This document shows, one piece after another, positions 55,877-64,000 of a stretch of 64,000 nt of DNA; position 1 is the stretch's first letter; the number at the start of each line of letters is the position of its first letter. A program made the position numbers and the translations under genes. The notes beneath the pieces are model-generated. The model did no database searches. It saw only the letters and a list, made by a program, of their open reading frames with translations, and had not been told where the DNA came from. Origin of the DNA: Laspinema olomoucense D3b (GTDB lineage Bacteria > Cyanobacteriota > Cyanobacteriia > Cyanobacteriales > Laspinemataceae). The DNA is taken from the NCBI RefSeq assembly GCF_025370785.1, contig NZ_JAMXFA010000004.1:148796-212795 (forward strand), read 5' to 3'.

Positions 55877-57469
55877 ATGAGTAGAGATTTATTTGCCCAA
55901 ACTGCGATCGCCCAAATTCCCAAAATCCTCACCCTGTGCGATCGTAACCCCCACAGTCCCACCTATGGCTGTTTTGATCGCAATTTTTGGCATTATAAAA
56001 TTATTGATTTTCCCAGTGGAATGGCCCAAGAATTTGTTTGGCCCCTGGCTTTAGCCTACCAAACTAACTTACCAGATAACCCATTTTATCAGCAAACCGC
56101 TCTCCGAGATTGGGTAGAAGCGGGAATCCTTTATGCCGCTCATGCCGCTCATTCTGATGGCTCTTGTGATGATTATTTTCCCTACGAACGAGCCAGTGGT
56201 GCTGCTGCTTTTTCCCTGTTGGCTTGTTTAGAAAGTTACACCCTCCTCAATTTCAATAATTTTGAAATCCTGAAATTTTTTGAACATCGGGCTACTTGGT
56301 TAGCCAACCATCATGAAAGTGGTCAGCTTAGCAACCATCAAGCGTTAATTGCCTTATGTTTAGAACTGATTTCTCGTTTGTTAGAAACCAACCGCTGGGA
56401 CCGGGCTAAAACTGAACGATTAGAACGGGTTTTATCCTGGCAAAGTTCCGAAGGGTGGTTCCAGGAATATGAAGGGTGTGACCCCGGTTATCATACCCTA
56501 ACCATTGCTTGTTTAGCCCGATTTCATGAACTCTCTCCTGACCCGCGCCTCAAAGAATCATTAATTAAAGCTGTAAAACTCGCGACTCAATTTATCCATC
56601 CTGATGGGTCTTATGGAGGAGAATATGCGAGTCGCAATACTTATAATTTTTTCCCGCATGGGTTTGAATGGGTGGGGAAATGGATGCCCGAAGCCTTAGC
56701 CATTAACGATTTATTTTTAAAAGGAATCGCCGCAGGTTTAGTTCCTTGTTATGCCGATGACCATATTATCGGGCATCATACTTGGAGTTATTTATTAGCA
56801 TGGCGAGACTTTGTAGAAAATCGCCTGGGTTTGCCTCCGCGTCCTTTGGGACAAGTTTGGTTAAAAGAGGCACAGTTATTAATAGACCGCCGAGACAAAA
56901 CGGAGCTTTATTTAGCTTTAAATAAAGGAGGTGTTTTTAAACTTTTTAGGGATGGTAAGCTGGTGGCCTCTGATACTCAGTTTTCTCTTCAAGTTTCCCA
57001 AGGAAACCGGATAAAAAATGCGGTGGGACATTTAATTGACCGCTATGATTATCAAGTAGAATCCGATGAAATTTTGATTCAAGGCCAATTGGGTTGGGCC
57101 AAGCAAAAACAAATGAACCCCGTGAATTTGTTGATTTTGCGAGTAGTCATGCTCACCGTAGGCCGATTTTTCCCGGATTTAATTCGGAAATTGTTACAAA
57201 AAATGCTGATTACTGGAAAGGAAAAAGCCCCGTTTAAATTTATCCGGCGCTTGCAGTGGCAAGATGGAAAATGGCAGATTATGGATGAATTAATGGCCGA
57301 GTCTTGGGGGAATGTTCAAGCGGTGGGAATGGGGGGAGACCAAACCTCAATTTATGTGGTGATGAGTCGCACCTTTCAGGCGGGTCAATTGCAACCCTGG
57401 CGAGATTTGAGCGATCGCCTCCCCACCCTGACTCATCAAGAACCCCTCAAAGTTGAACGCCAGTTCTAG
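55877..57469 (+). CDS. Large alpha-toroid-like protein, possibly carbohydrate-active
   Basis: The 530-residue protein starts at ATG 55877 (GTG 55871 in frame). It has no signal peptide. The first 320 residues look like an alpha/alpha toroid: helical, with aromatic/acidic clusters such as 'DGSCDDYFPYERASGAAAFSLLACLE', 'GWFQEYEGCDPGYHTLTIACLARFHEL', 'HPDGSYGGEYASRNTYNFFPHGFEWVGKW'. The remaining part (350-530) is beta-rich, as in heparinase II/III-like lyases. This architecture suggests a polysaccharide lyase or glycoside-hydrolase-like enzyme, but no named family is certain from eye alone. Confidence 0.55.
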   Translation: MSRDLFAQTAIAQIPKILTLCDRNPHSPTYGCFDRNFWHYKIIDFPSGMAQEFVWPLALAYQTNLPDNPFYQQTALRDWVEAGILYAAHAAHSDGSCDDYFPYERASGAAAFSLLACLESYTLLNFNNFEILKFFEHRATWLANHHESGQLSNHQALIALCLELISRLLETNRWDRAKTERLERVLSWQSSEGWFQEYEGCDPGYHTLTIACLARFHELSPDPRLKESLIKAVKLATQFIHPDGSYGGEYASRNTYNFFPHGFEWVGKWMPEALAINDLFLKGIAAGLVPCYADDHIIGHHTWSYLLAWRDFVENRLGLPPRPLGQVWLKEAQLLIDRRDKTELYLALNKGGVFKLFRDGKLVASDTQFSLQVSQGNRIKNAVGHLIDRYDYQVESDEILIQGQLGWAKQKQMNPVNLLILRVVMLTVGRFFPDLIRKLLQKMLITGKEKAPFKFIRRLQWQDGKWQIMDELMAESWGNVQAVGMGGDQTSIYVVMSRTFQAGQLQPWRDLSDRLPTLTHQEPLKVERQF

Positions 57470-57531
57470 TTTCTGGTCCGTTGCTTCCATCTTATGCCAA
57501 ATCCGGGTATAAAAACTCATTTTTATTTCTT

Positions 57532-57583
57532 AGCCCGCGCAGGCGGGCTTTGTCCGTATAGCCCCACCCTTTAGGGTGCGGGT
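57532..57583 (+). repeat. Dispersed two-hairpin repeat, copy 4
   Basis: AGCCCGCGCAGGCGGGCT hairpin, then TTGTCCGTATAGCCCC and the hairpin ACCCTTTAGGGT followed by GCGGGTT. It lies between the toroid-like gene and the next membrane-protein gene. Confidence 0.8.
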
Positions 57584-57684
57584 TAAAGCAGTCTTATGCC
57601 AATTCTTAGACTGTCACAGTCTCCGTAAAACTCCGCTGCAAATTGTCGCCATACTAGAGGGAACAAACACAAACAAAACCTTTT

Positions 57685-58458
57685 ATGAGAGTTACATTTT
57701 TCGGTGGATTTTCCCTCGGCTTGGTCGTCATCTTACTGTTGGCCTTTGGAATTCTAAATTGGTTAAATGTGCCTGCGGGTAATTTTTTAGATTGGGTAAT
57801 TGGCGGGGCCAGTTTTTTATGGTTAGTGGTGATTGTGACAGTCCCTTGGAATATCTATTTTCAAGCCAAGGAAGTGGTCGCCGATGCCGAACAATCCGAA
57901 GAAAAAAATATTCCCATTGAAGCCAAGCAGTTGGGATATGTGCAGCGGATTGCGAAGCGATCGCTGTGGATTGCCATCGCCCTGCATATCATTTCTACCC
58001 TGGTTTTATATGGGTTAGCCGCTACGGGAATTAGTGCGGTGGGATATATTAGTTCGGTGGCGGCATTGCTGTTAACTGGGTTACGTCCGGTGATTCGGGC
58101 TTATGAATATATTGCAATGCGGTTAAGCATGATTAGCCGAGAGTTTAAGTATCCCCGAGAAGATGTCTTAGAACTGCGCGATCGCGTTTTAATTTTAGAG
58201 GAGAAAATTAAAGATATCTCCGATAGCTTAGATGAAAATAAAGAGGATTCCTGGGTTGCTAATAAAAACCGACAAAGTGCGGCATTGCGCCAAGATTTAA
58301 GCCAAGTAGCTGCCTCCTTAGAAAGCTTACGCGCAAGCAATCAGGCGGAACATAATGCCCTGAAGAAAGAGGCACAGAATGCGATCGCTCAATTAACCAC
58401 CGATGGACAATTCCTCGATCATGTTCGAGAAATCATTCGCTTTTTCAAAACCGCTTAA
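57685..58458 (+). CDS. Membrane protein with C-terminal coiled coil, family not recognised
   Basis: The 257-residue protein has hydrophobic segments at about 5-27, 36-58, 94-115 and 118-135, then a long hydrophilic helix region (about 150-245: 'EDVLELRDRVLILEEKIKDISDSLDENKE', 'DLSQVAASLESLRASNQAEHNALKKEAQNAIAQL') of coiled-coil character. I do not recognise a named domain. A terminator follows shortly after the stop. Confidence 0.6.
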   Translation: MRVTFFGGFSLGLVVILLLAFGILNWLNVPAGNFLDWVIGGASFLWLVVIVTVPWNIYFQAKEVVADAEQSEEKNIPIEAKQLGYVQRIAKRSLWIAIALHIISTLVLYGLAATGISAVGYISSVAALLLTGLRPVIRAYEYIAMRLSMISREFKYPREDVLELRDRVLILEEKIKDISDSLDENKEDSWVANKNRQSAALRQDLSQVAASLESLRASNQAEHNALKKEAQNAIAQLTTDGQFLDHVREIIRFFKTA

Positions 58459-58486
58459 CTGCAATAATACCGCAGTTCTTTCAACC

Positions 58487-58509
58487 CCCCGAGTCAACTC
58501 GGGGTTTTT
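58487..58509 (+). terminator. Terminator after the coiled-coil membrane gene
   Basis: CCCCGAG-TCAA-CTCGGGG followed by TTTTT. Confidence 0.85.
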
Positions 58510-58626
58510 CTGCTGCGAAAAATCTATCTAAAGATATGTTCAACTCCCTTTACAATTCACCTTCCGATAGAGTGACAGCGGCAAATATATCTGTTATTTT
58601 CCAAATAATCGAGTTTGGAAACAGCA

Positions 58627-59472
58627 GTGACACGACAACTATTTCGGCTATTAATTGGATTTGTGATTGGGCTAGTGGGAGTCTTGAGTTACTGCACAAC
58701 GCAAGTGGAAAACCCCATTACTGGAGAACAGCAACGCATCCGATTATCTCCCACCGAAGAGGTGCAACTCGGATTGCAAACCCGAGGACAACTGGCAGAA
58801 CAATTTGGGGGCTTATACCCCGATGCAGCAGTTCAGGAGGCAGTTCAGCGCGTGGGTCAGCGAATTGTCCAACAATCCGTTGTATCTCAATCAGAATATC
58901 CCTTTGAATTTCATGTGCTTGAGGATTCCCAAACGGTGAATGCATTTGCACTCCCCGGGGGCCAAATTTTTATTACCAATGGGTTAATGCAACGCCTGAA
59001 TTCCCAAGCGCAACTTGCGGGAATTTTAGGTCATGAAATTGGTCACGTGGTGGCGCGACATGGTGCAGAACATTTAGCCAAACGAGAACTCGGTTCTACC
59101 CTAGTTACGGCAGTGGGAATTGCCACCACCGACGACCAAGGAGGAGGGCAACAAACCGCCGCGATCGCCCGAGTTGCTAATGAAATGATTGCTTTGCGAT
59201 ATGGACGTGAGGCGGAACTAGAAAGCGATCGCCTCGGGGTGCAGTTCATGGCACAAGCGGGTTATGACCCCAGAGCAATGATTCAAGTAATGGAAATCCT
59301 CGGTTCCGCCCAATCCGGTTCCCGTTCCCCAGAATTTGTGAGTACACACCCCAATCCCGAAAACCGAATTCAACGTTTAGAAGAGGCGATCGCAGAAGAC
59401 TTTCCCAATGGAATTCCGCCTCAATTAGAAAGTGTACTTCCCCACTTAACTCCCGTGGCGCTTTGGCCCTAG
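58627..59472 (+). CDS. M48-family metalloprotease
   Basis: Start at GTG 58627 (TTG 58615 also in frame). The 281-residue protein begins with a hydrophobic signal/anchor (about 6-26) that ends with a Cys, 'GVLSYC', so it could be a lipoprotein. The zinc-protease site is GHEIGHVVARHGAEH (HExxH), with the third ligand likely in 'EAELESDRLGVQFMAQAGYDPRAMIQ'; the C-terminal 'STHPNPENRIQRLEEAI' is an M48 signature. LoiP/BepA-type periplasmic proteases of outer-membrane quality control are close relatives. Confidence 0.92.
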   Translation: MTRQLFRLLIGFVIGLVGVLSYCTTQVENPITGEQQRIRLSPTEEVQLGLQTRGQLAEQFGGLYPDAAVQEAVQRVGQRIVQQSVVSQSEYPFEFHVLEDSQTVNAFALPGGQIFITNGLMQRLNSQAQLAGILGHEIGHVVARHGAEHLAKRELGSTLVTAVGIATTDDQGGGQQTAAIARVANEMIALRYGREAELESDRLGVQFMAQAGYDPRAMIQVMEILGSAQSGSRSPEFVSTHPNPENRIQRLEEAIAEDFPNGIPPQLESVLPHLTPVALWP

Positions 59473-59538
59473 AGTTGGGCTTTCTGGATGGCAAAGTGCT
59501 AAAATAATCCCTATTTAGTTCCTTCTCTATTCTCTGAA

Positions 59539-61374
59539 TTACTGATATCCAGCCGCTTGGAGAGTAAACAATTTGGCATAGCGTCCTTCTGCTTGCATTA
59601 ACTCCTCATGAGTGCCCTTTTCTATTAGTTCCCCGGCTTCTAAAACAATAATGGTATCGGCCATACGAACGGTGGAAAATCGATGAGAAATCAATAATAC
59701 CATGCGGTCTTGTGCCAAGCGGCGAAACCGTTCAAAGATTTCAAATTCCGCTTCCGCATCCATTGCCGAGGTGGGTTCGTCTAGGACTAAAATATCCGCT
59801 TTGATTCGCATAAAAGCCCGGGAAAGGCCGATTTTTTGCCATTGTCCTCCGGAAAGTTCAGTTCCCGATTTAAACCAGCGTCCCAGTTGGGTATAAAATC
59901 CCTGGGGGAGAGTGGCGATGAAGGGTTCCGCCATGCCTTTTTCGGCGGCAGTTTTCCAGCGTGTTTCATCTTCTAAGCTGTCAACATCGCCCACCCCAAT
60001 ATTCTCGCCGACGAGGAATTGGTAGCGCACAAAATCTTGGAAAATGACGCCGATGCGTTGTCGTAAGTGGTTAATATCCCATTGGCGTAAGTCTAATCCG
60101 TCGAGAAAAATTTGACCGGAGGAGGGTTCGTAGAGGCGGGTGAGGAGTTTGATTAGGGTGGTTTTTCCGGACCCATTTTTGCCGACTAAGGCGAGTTTTT
60201 CTCCAGGTTTTAAATGAAAAGTGATATCGCTTAAGGCAGGTTGGGTGGCGTCGGGATAGGTAAAGGAAACGTTTTGGAATCGGACGCCATCTTGAGGAAT
60301 GGGTCCTCGGTTGGCACTCCCTTCTGCCTGGGGTATCTCTTGTTCTAAAAATTCATACAAGTTGGACAAATAGAGGTTATCTTCATACATTCCCCCGATC
60401 GCACTCAGGGTCGCGGAAAAGCTGGATTGTCCCTGGCGAAATACCATTAAATACATGGTCATATCTCCTAGGGTGATGCTTCCGGAGATGGCAGCGATCG
60501 CAATCCAGGCGTAGGTTCCATAAAATGCCAAGCTACTGAGTAACCCCAGTACATATCCCCAAAATCCTCGCCGGAGGGTCAAATTTCGGTCTTCCTGATA
60601 CAAGCGATGAAAGATATTCCGATACCGATTCAGAAAAACGGGTCCAAGTTGATACAGTTGTACCTCTTTGGCGTAATCTTCCCGCGCAATCAGGGTTTCT
60701 AGGTAAATTTGTTCGCGGGTTTCTGGCGATCGCCTTTTAAAAACCCGAAAAGCAGCACCGGCAAACTTTGTTTCCGCTAAAAACGGCGGAATTGCGGCGA
60801 TCGCCAGTACCACAACCACCCATCCCGAAAACTGCAACAACAATCCACTATATGCCACCAATCCCAAACTCTCTTGCACTAACCCAAAGGTGCGATTCAC
60901 AAAACTCAGGGGACGACTCGATGCCTCTCGTCTGGCGCGAGTCATTTTGTCATACACCTCAGAATCTTCAAAATGAGACAGGGAAAGGGTCAGCGCTTTT
61001 TCTAAAATCAGTTCATTAACAGTTTGTCCCAGGAGGACACGCAACAAGGATTGACAGACACTCAACCCGCGCTGACAAAGGGTCAACATCATCACGGCGA
61101 TCGCCTCGAATCCCACATACATGAGTGCCGTTTGGGGTCCCGTTCCCGATTCAGCGGCGACGACGACACTATCGATAATTAACTTCCCCAAATAGGCAAT
61201 TCCTGCGGGTAATACCCCCGCCATTCCCGTGAGAAAAGCTACAATTGCGGTTAAAATTGGGCTAGTTTTCCAGACTAATTGCACCGCTCTTTTGCTATAC
61301 TTAAAAGCGGATAAACTAGAGCGGAAACTTGGCCTAATCTGACTGAATACATTCTCGCGATCGCGCCTTCTCAT
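59539..61374 (-). CDS. ABC exporter, fused membrane and ATPase domains
   Basis: The 611-residue half-transporter has six membrane segments in the first 330 residues, then a nucleotide-binding domain. Walker A 'LVGKNGSGKTTLIKLLTRLYEP', signature 'LSGGQWQKIGLSRAFMR', Walker B 'ADILVLDEPTSAMDA' and H-loop 'LLISHRFSTVRMADTI' are intact. It resembles MsbA/lantibiotic-exporter-type proteins (substrate lipid, peptide or polysaccharide), and no peptidase domain is present. Only 31 bases separate it from the adhesin gene upstream on the same strand, so it is probably cotranscribed. Confidence 0.9.
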   Translation of the reverse strand: MRRRDRENVFSQIRPSFRSSLSAFKYSKRAVQLVWKTSPILTAIVAFLTGMAGVLPAGIAYLGKLIIDSVVVAAESGTGPQTALMYVGFEAIAVMMLTLCQRGLSVCQSLLRVLLGQTVNELILEKALTLSLSHFEDSEVYDKMTRARREASSRPLSFVNRTFGLVQESLGLVAYSGLLLQFSGWVVVVLAIAAIPPFLAETKFAGAAFRVFKRRSPETREQIYLETLIAREDYAKEVQLYQLGPVFLNRYRNIFHRLYQEDRNLTLRRGFWGYVLGLLSSLAFYGTYAWIAIAAISGSITLGDMTMYLMVFRQGQSSFSATLSAIGGMYEDNLYLSNLYEFLEQEIPQAEGSANRGPIPQDGVRFQNVSFTYPDATQPALSDITFHLKPGEKLALVGKNGSGKTTLIKLLTRLYEPSSGQIFLDGLDLRQWDINHLRQRIGVIFQDFVRYQFLVGENIGVGDVDSLEDETRWKTAAEKGMAEPFIATLPQGFYTQLGRWFKSGTELSGGQWQKIGLSRAFMRIKADILVLDEPTSAMDAEAEFEIFERFRRLAQDRMVLLISHRFSTVRMADTIIVLEAGELIEKGTHEELMQAEGRYAKLFTLQAAGYQ

Positions 61375-61405
61375 CGTTTATCTCAATGCCTCTTTTTCAT
61401 ATTTT

Positions 61406-64000
61406 TCAGGGGTTACACTGGGGGGTCACAATTCCTAACGGTTGCCGCATTTCTTGGAGTGGCACTTCTGCCAGTAACTTTATTTTACCTTGATTATCCC
61501 GAGACCAACCCTGCGCTTCTACCAATTCCCCGGAAATCTCCCCCGGATTGCTTCCCATTGGAGTAATCTGGCGCGGGAATCCCTCCCCTGAGTTTCCCCG
61601 GGTTGCGGGGTCAGAATGACCTAAATCAATCAAGGTAGACTCAGGGGCGATCGCATCATTCGGACTCGGTGGTAAACCCCCTCTGCCTGTTACCACAACG
61701 CTATTTTCCTGGGTATTCTTGGCCGAACAATTCTGCATCACAACATTTGTCAGATCCACCAAATTTGCTGGTAAATCTACTAACCCAGATGTGGGATCAA
61801 CTTCCGGTGTATTCACTTCGACAATCCCATCAAATTGCGGACCCTGAGCAGAAGTTGCCGTAATATCACTGGTGTTAGCACTGCCAATTCGGCGCGCCTG
61901 TGCGCCAAAAATTCCTTGGGTATTAATAATTACTTGACCCCCGGAGGATTGTTCAGAATTGGCGGTGATATTACTATTATTAATTGCTACAATATTATCC
62001 GCAGTAAGGATAATATTTCCGCCGGTTCCTGTCCCCGTGGCATTGGTGGTAATTTGGCTATTATTTTGTAAAATCAGGTCCGGCGATCGCAGGGTAATAT
62101 TGCCCCGGTCGCCGCTGGCAGTCTCCGAGGATAACAACGCGCGATCGCTCAAAGTTACCCGTTCCCCTGCTGTTAAAGTGATACTCCCTGCTGCACCTTC
62201 CCTCGTCGCACTGGTGAGAATTTGGCTATCGTTGCTGAGGTCAATTTGATTCGCATTCACCGCAATCTCGCCACTAGGAAACGCCGTGGTTGAACGCGCA
62301 CTCAAAATCGCCCCATCGGACACCTGTAATCGGTCCGTGGCGATCGTTAACCCACCCCCAGACCCCTGCGCTGCCTCCTCCGTACTACTAAACACCCCGG
62401 AAGTAAAACTCCCATTGGGACTTTTGCCACTCACGGTCATTCCCTGAGTGACATTCAGGCGAATCTCACCAGAATCTCCCGTTCCTCGGGTGAGGGCCTG
62501 AATCCCTGCACCCCCTGTCACCGTCAGATTATCGGCATTAATCTGGATATCTCCCGCATTGCCGACTGCATCCTCCTCCACGGTACTCGCTAACCCGCTA
62601 AAATCTCCCAATGTATTCACCCCTGTAAGAACCGCATTGGAAACTTGAATCTGGATGTCTCCAGAATTCCCTTCCCCGCGCGTCAGGGTTTGGATTTGCG
62701 CACCTTGGCTCACTTCTAGGGTCCGGGATTGGAGATTAATACTTCCTGCATTTCCCAGCGCATCAGTTTCTACGGTAGTAAAAATCCCGGTCGTCGCCCC
62801 TTTTCCCGCCTCACCTACAACCGAGGTAGGCGGAGGAGTTGGGACAGGGTTTCGAGGAGGAGTTGCTGGGGTTGAGGTTGGGGGTATCGTTGGTATCCCT
62901 GGATCAATGACTTCGGTTGGCGCATCTTCAACCAGACTCAGTGGCGTCACCGGGGGAAAGGATAAAATGGGTTCAGAAGCGTTAGGATTGCGCTGAGTGT
63001 CATTTCCCCGGATGGAAATACTCTGCGCCATTTGGATTTGAATATTGCCTGCATTTCCCTCTTGACCATCAAAGGTACTGCCGACAATTTGTGCACCGTC
63101 ACTCATCAAGAGCGATCGCCCGATGATCTGAATTCCCCCGCTATTTCCCTCAGCAATCGTAGGAAGGATGCCGGTGAAGGGATCACGGGATATGGGTCCA
63201 ACACTGCTAAAAATTACGGTATTTGCGCCAGTCAGGGCCACATCTTCTCGCACTTGGATCGCCACCGGACCAGCATTTCCCAGTCCCAAGGTCGCGGCAA
63301 CCAATTGAGCCCCCTCACTCAGAAAGAGCGATCGCGCCTGTATATCAATTCCCCCAGTATTTCCCTCATAGACTCCAGAGGTAACCGTACTCAAAATTCC
63401 CGTCCCCACTCCCTGCAAGGTAACGGCATCATCGGCGCTAATTTTTACAGGACCAACATTTCCAAATCCCGAAGCAAGGGCCTGGATTTGTGCGCCACCG
63501 CTCATAGACAGGGCTCCGGTATTCATCTCAATCCCATCGGTGTTCCCGTTGCCTGCACTATTATTAAAAATACTGGTATTACTTCCGGTCAGCTCGGCCA
63601 ACTCTCTCACTTGAAGGACAATTTTACCAGCATTGCCCGTTCCCTGGGTTCGGGAAATCACTTGAGCACCCTCACTCAGAAAGAGCGATCGCCCTTCAAT
63701 CTCAATCCCCTCACTATTACCAATTCCACTCTGAGCCACCGTATTAAAAATTGCCGTACCTGCGCCGGAAAGACTCACTCCCTCCGTTGTGCGAATCGAA
63801 ACCCCTCCTGCATTTCCCTGATTTTGGGTAATCGACTGGACTTGAGCGCCATTATTTAAAGCCACCGTTTCCGCTTGAATCTCGATTCCTCCGCTGTTTC
63901 CCAATCCTCTGCGTTCAGCGAGTCCGTCCCCCAATTTTACCAGGCTAAAAATGCCCGTCTCTGTCCCCGTTAGAGTTAATCCCTCAGCCACCTGAATCAC
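61406..64000 (-). CDS. Two-partner-type adhesin / filamentous haemagglutinin-like protein, C-terminal part (partial)
   Basis: The frame is open across the right edge, so the N-terminus lies outside. The visible 864 residues are made of repeats of about 60 residues, seen at least 8-10 times: 'GNSGGIEIQARSLFLSEGAQV...GNAGPV.I.V.EDV.LTG..T.IFS.V', rich in Gly, Ser, Thr, Asn, and fitting a right-handed beta-helix. A Pro/Thr-rich hinge lies about 330-390 residues from the visible edge. The end reads 'EMRQPLGIVTPQCNP'. Cyanobacterial TPS-type passengers (filamentous haemagglutinin N-terminal domain type) have this look, and are surface adhesins or biofilm proteins. The TpsB transporter is not in the window. 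Confidence 0.85.
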   Translation of the reverse strand: MIQVAEGLTLTGTETGIFSLVKLGDGLAERRGLGNSGGIEIQAETVALNNGAQVQSITQNQGNAGGVSIRTTEGVSLSGAGTAIFNTVAQSGIGNSEGIEIEGRSLFLSEGAQVISRTQGTGNAGKIVLQVRELAELTGSNTSIFNNSAGNGNTDGIEMNTGALSMSGGAQIQALASGFGNVGPVKISADDAVTLQGVGTGILSTVTSGVYEGNTGGIDIQARSLFLSEGAQLVAATLGLGNAGPVAIQVREDVALTGANTVIFSSVGPISRDPFTGILPTIAEGNSGGIQIIGRSLLMSDGAQIVGSTFDGQEGNAGNIQIQMAQSISIRGNDTQRNPNASEPILSFPPVTPLSLVEDAPTEVIDPGIPTIPPTSTPATPPRNPVPTPPPTSVVGEAGKGATTGIFTTVETDALGNAGSINLQSRTLEVSQGAQIQTLTRGEGNSGDIQIQVSNAVLTGVNTLGDFSGLASTVEEDAVGNAGDIQINADNLTVTGGAGIQALTRGTGDSGEIRLNVTQGMTVSGKSPNGSFTSGVFSSTEEAAQGSGGGLTIATDRLQVSDGAILSARSTTAFPSGEIAVNANQIDLSNDSQILTSATREGAAGSITLTAGERVTLSDRALLSSETASGDRGNITLRSPDLILQNNSQITTNATGTGTGGNIILTADNIVAINNSNITANSEQSSGGQVIINTQGIFGAQARRIGSANTSDITATSAQGPQFDGIVEVNTPEVDPTSGLVDLPANLVDLTNVVMQNCSAKNTQENSVVVTGRGGLPPSPNDAIAPESTLIDLGHSDPATRGNSGEGFPRQITPMGSNPGEISGELVEAQGWSRDNQGKIKLLAEVPLQEMRQPLGIVTPQCNP

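Noticed and set aside
61669-63859. Several plus-strand frames opposite the adhesin gene
   Set aside because: They mirror the repeats of the adhesin on the other strand and have no independent start signals or domains.

Overview
The window looks like a chromosomal segment of a filamentous, Oscillatoriales-type cyanobacterium. The reasons are inference from the sequence: the HIP1 palindrome GCGATCGC is dense in genes and spacers; the gene set includes photosynthetic-type GAPDH (gap2), class II fructose/sedoheptulose bisphosphatase, glutamyl-tRNA reductase (hemA), a GUN4-domain protein, a TLP40-like lumenal cyclophilin and a UPF0182 protein; and there are many dispersed palindromic repeats. No rRNA, tRNA, CRISPR array, prophage or intact transposon was recognised.

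Layout. Positions 1-8400 carry the end of a HEAT-like repeat gene, a DUF2993 lipid-binding-type protein, a GerMN-domain protein, an ArsR-type regulator, accB and efp, a lumenal peptidyl-prolyl isomerase, thiL and gap2. Positions 8400-14000 carry nadD, the murC-murB pair, a strongly structured 467-base spacer, a YbaB/EbfC nucleoid protein and a low-molecular-weight protein phosphatase. Positions 14000-21400 carry modBA (no modC beside it), a formaldehyde-oxidation pair (frmA-frmB), a decayed IS1-type transposase beside an 86-base inverted-repeat element, a NarL-type response regulator, pgi and a small toxin-antitoxin-like pair. Positions 21400-33200 carry a large UPF0182 membrane protein, hemA, glpX, a 1068-residue secreted-type beta-propeller protein, clpS, a CPBP-family membrane protease and a small secreted protein.

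Positions 33200-45400 carry sbcD and sbcC separated by a dispersed repeat, an acyl-CoA-dehydrogenase-like protein overlapping a hotdog thioesterase, a small coiled-coil secreted protein, a MAPEG protein, a zinc-ribbon/GUN4 protein, a prohibitin and a membrane-fused spermidine-synthase-like protein. Positions 45400-64000 carry a convergent three-Cys-motif (DUF5131) gene and its partner tcmP, a 5-oxoprolinase, a glycerophosphodiesterase, recQ, two tandem YflT/glycine-rich paralogues, an alpha/alpha-toroid-like protein, an M48 metalloprotease, an ABC exporter and the C-terminal 864 residues of a very repetitive two-partner-type adhesin that runs off the right edge.

Genes that work together: murC/murB (peptidoglycan precursor), modA/modB (molybdate import), frmA/frmB (formaldehyde to formate), gap2/pgi/glpX (Calvin cycle and sugar phosphates, unlinked), sbcC/sbcD and recQ (DNA end processing), the toxin-antitoxin-like pair, and the DUF5131/TcmP pair, which is the best candidate for a poorly described accessory or defence-type system. 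The most notable non-coding signals are a roughly 53-base two-hairpin repeat present in four copies (34444, 41764, 53571, 57532) and two candidate structured RNAs (about 1998-2096 and 12500-12805). All assignments come from reading the sequence and family knowledge; no database search was run.
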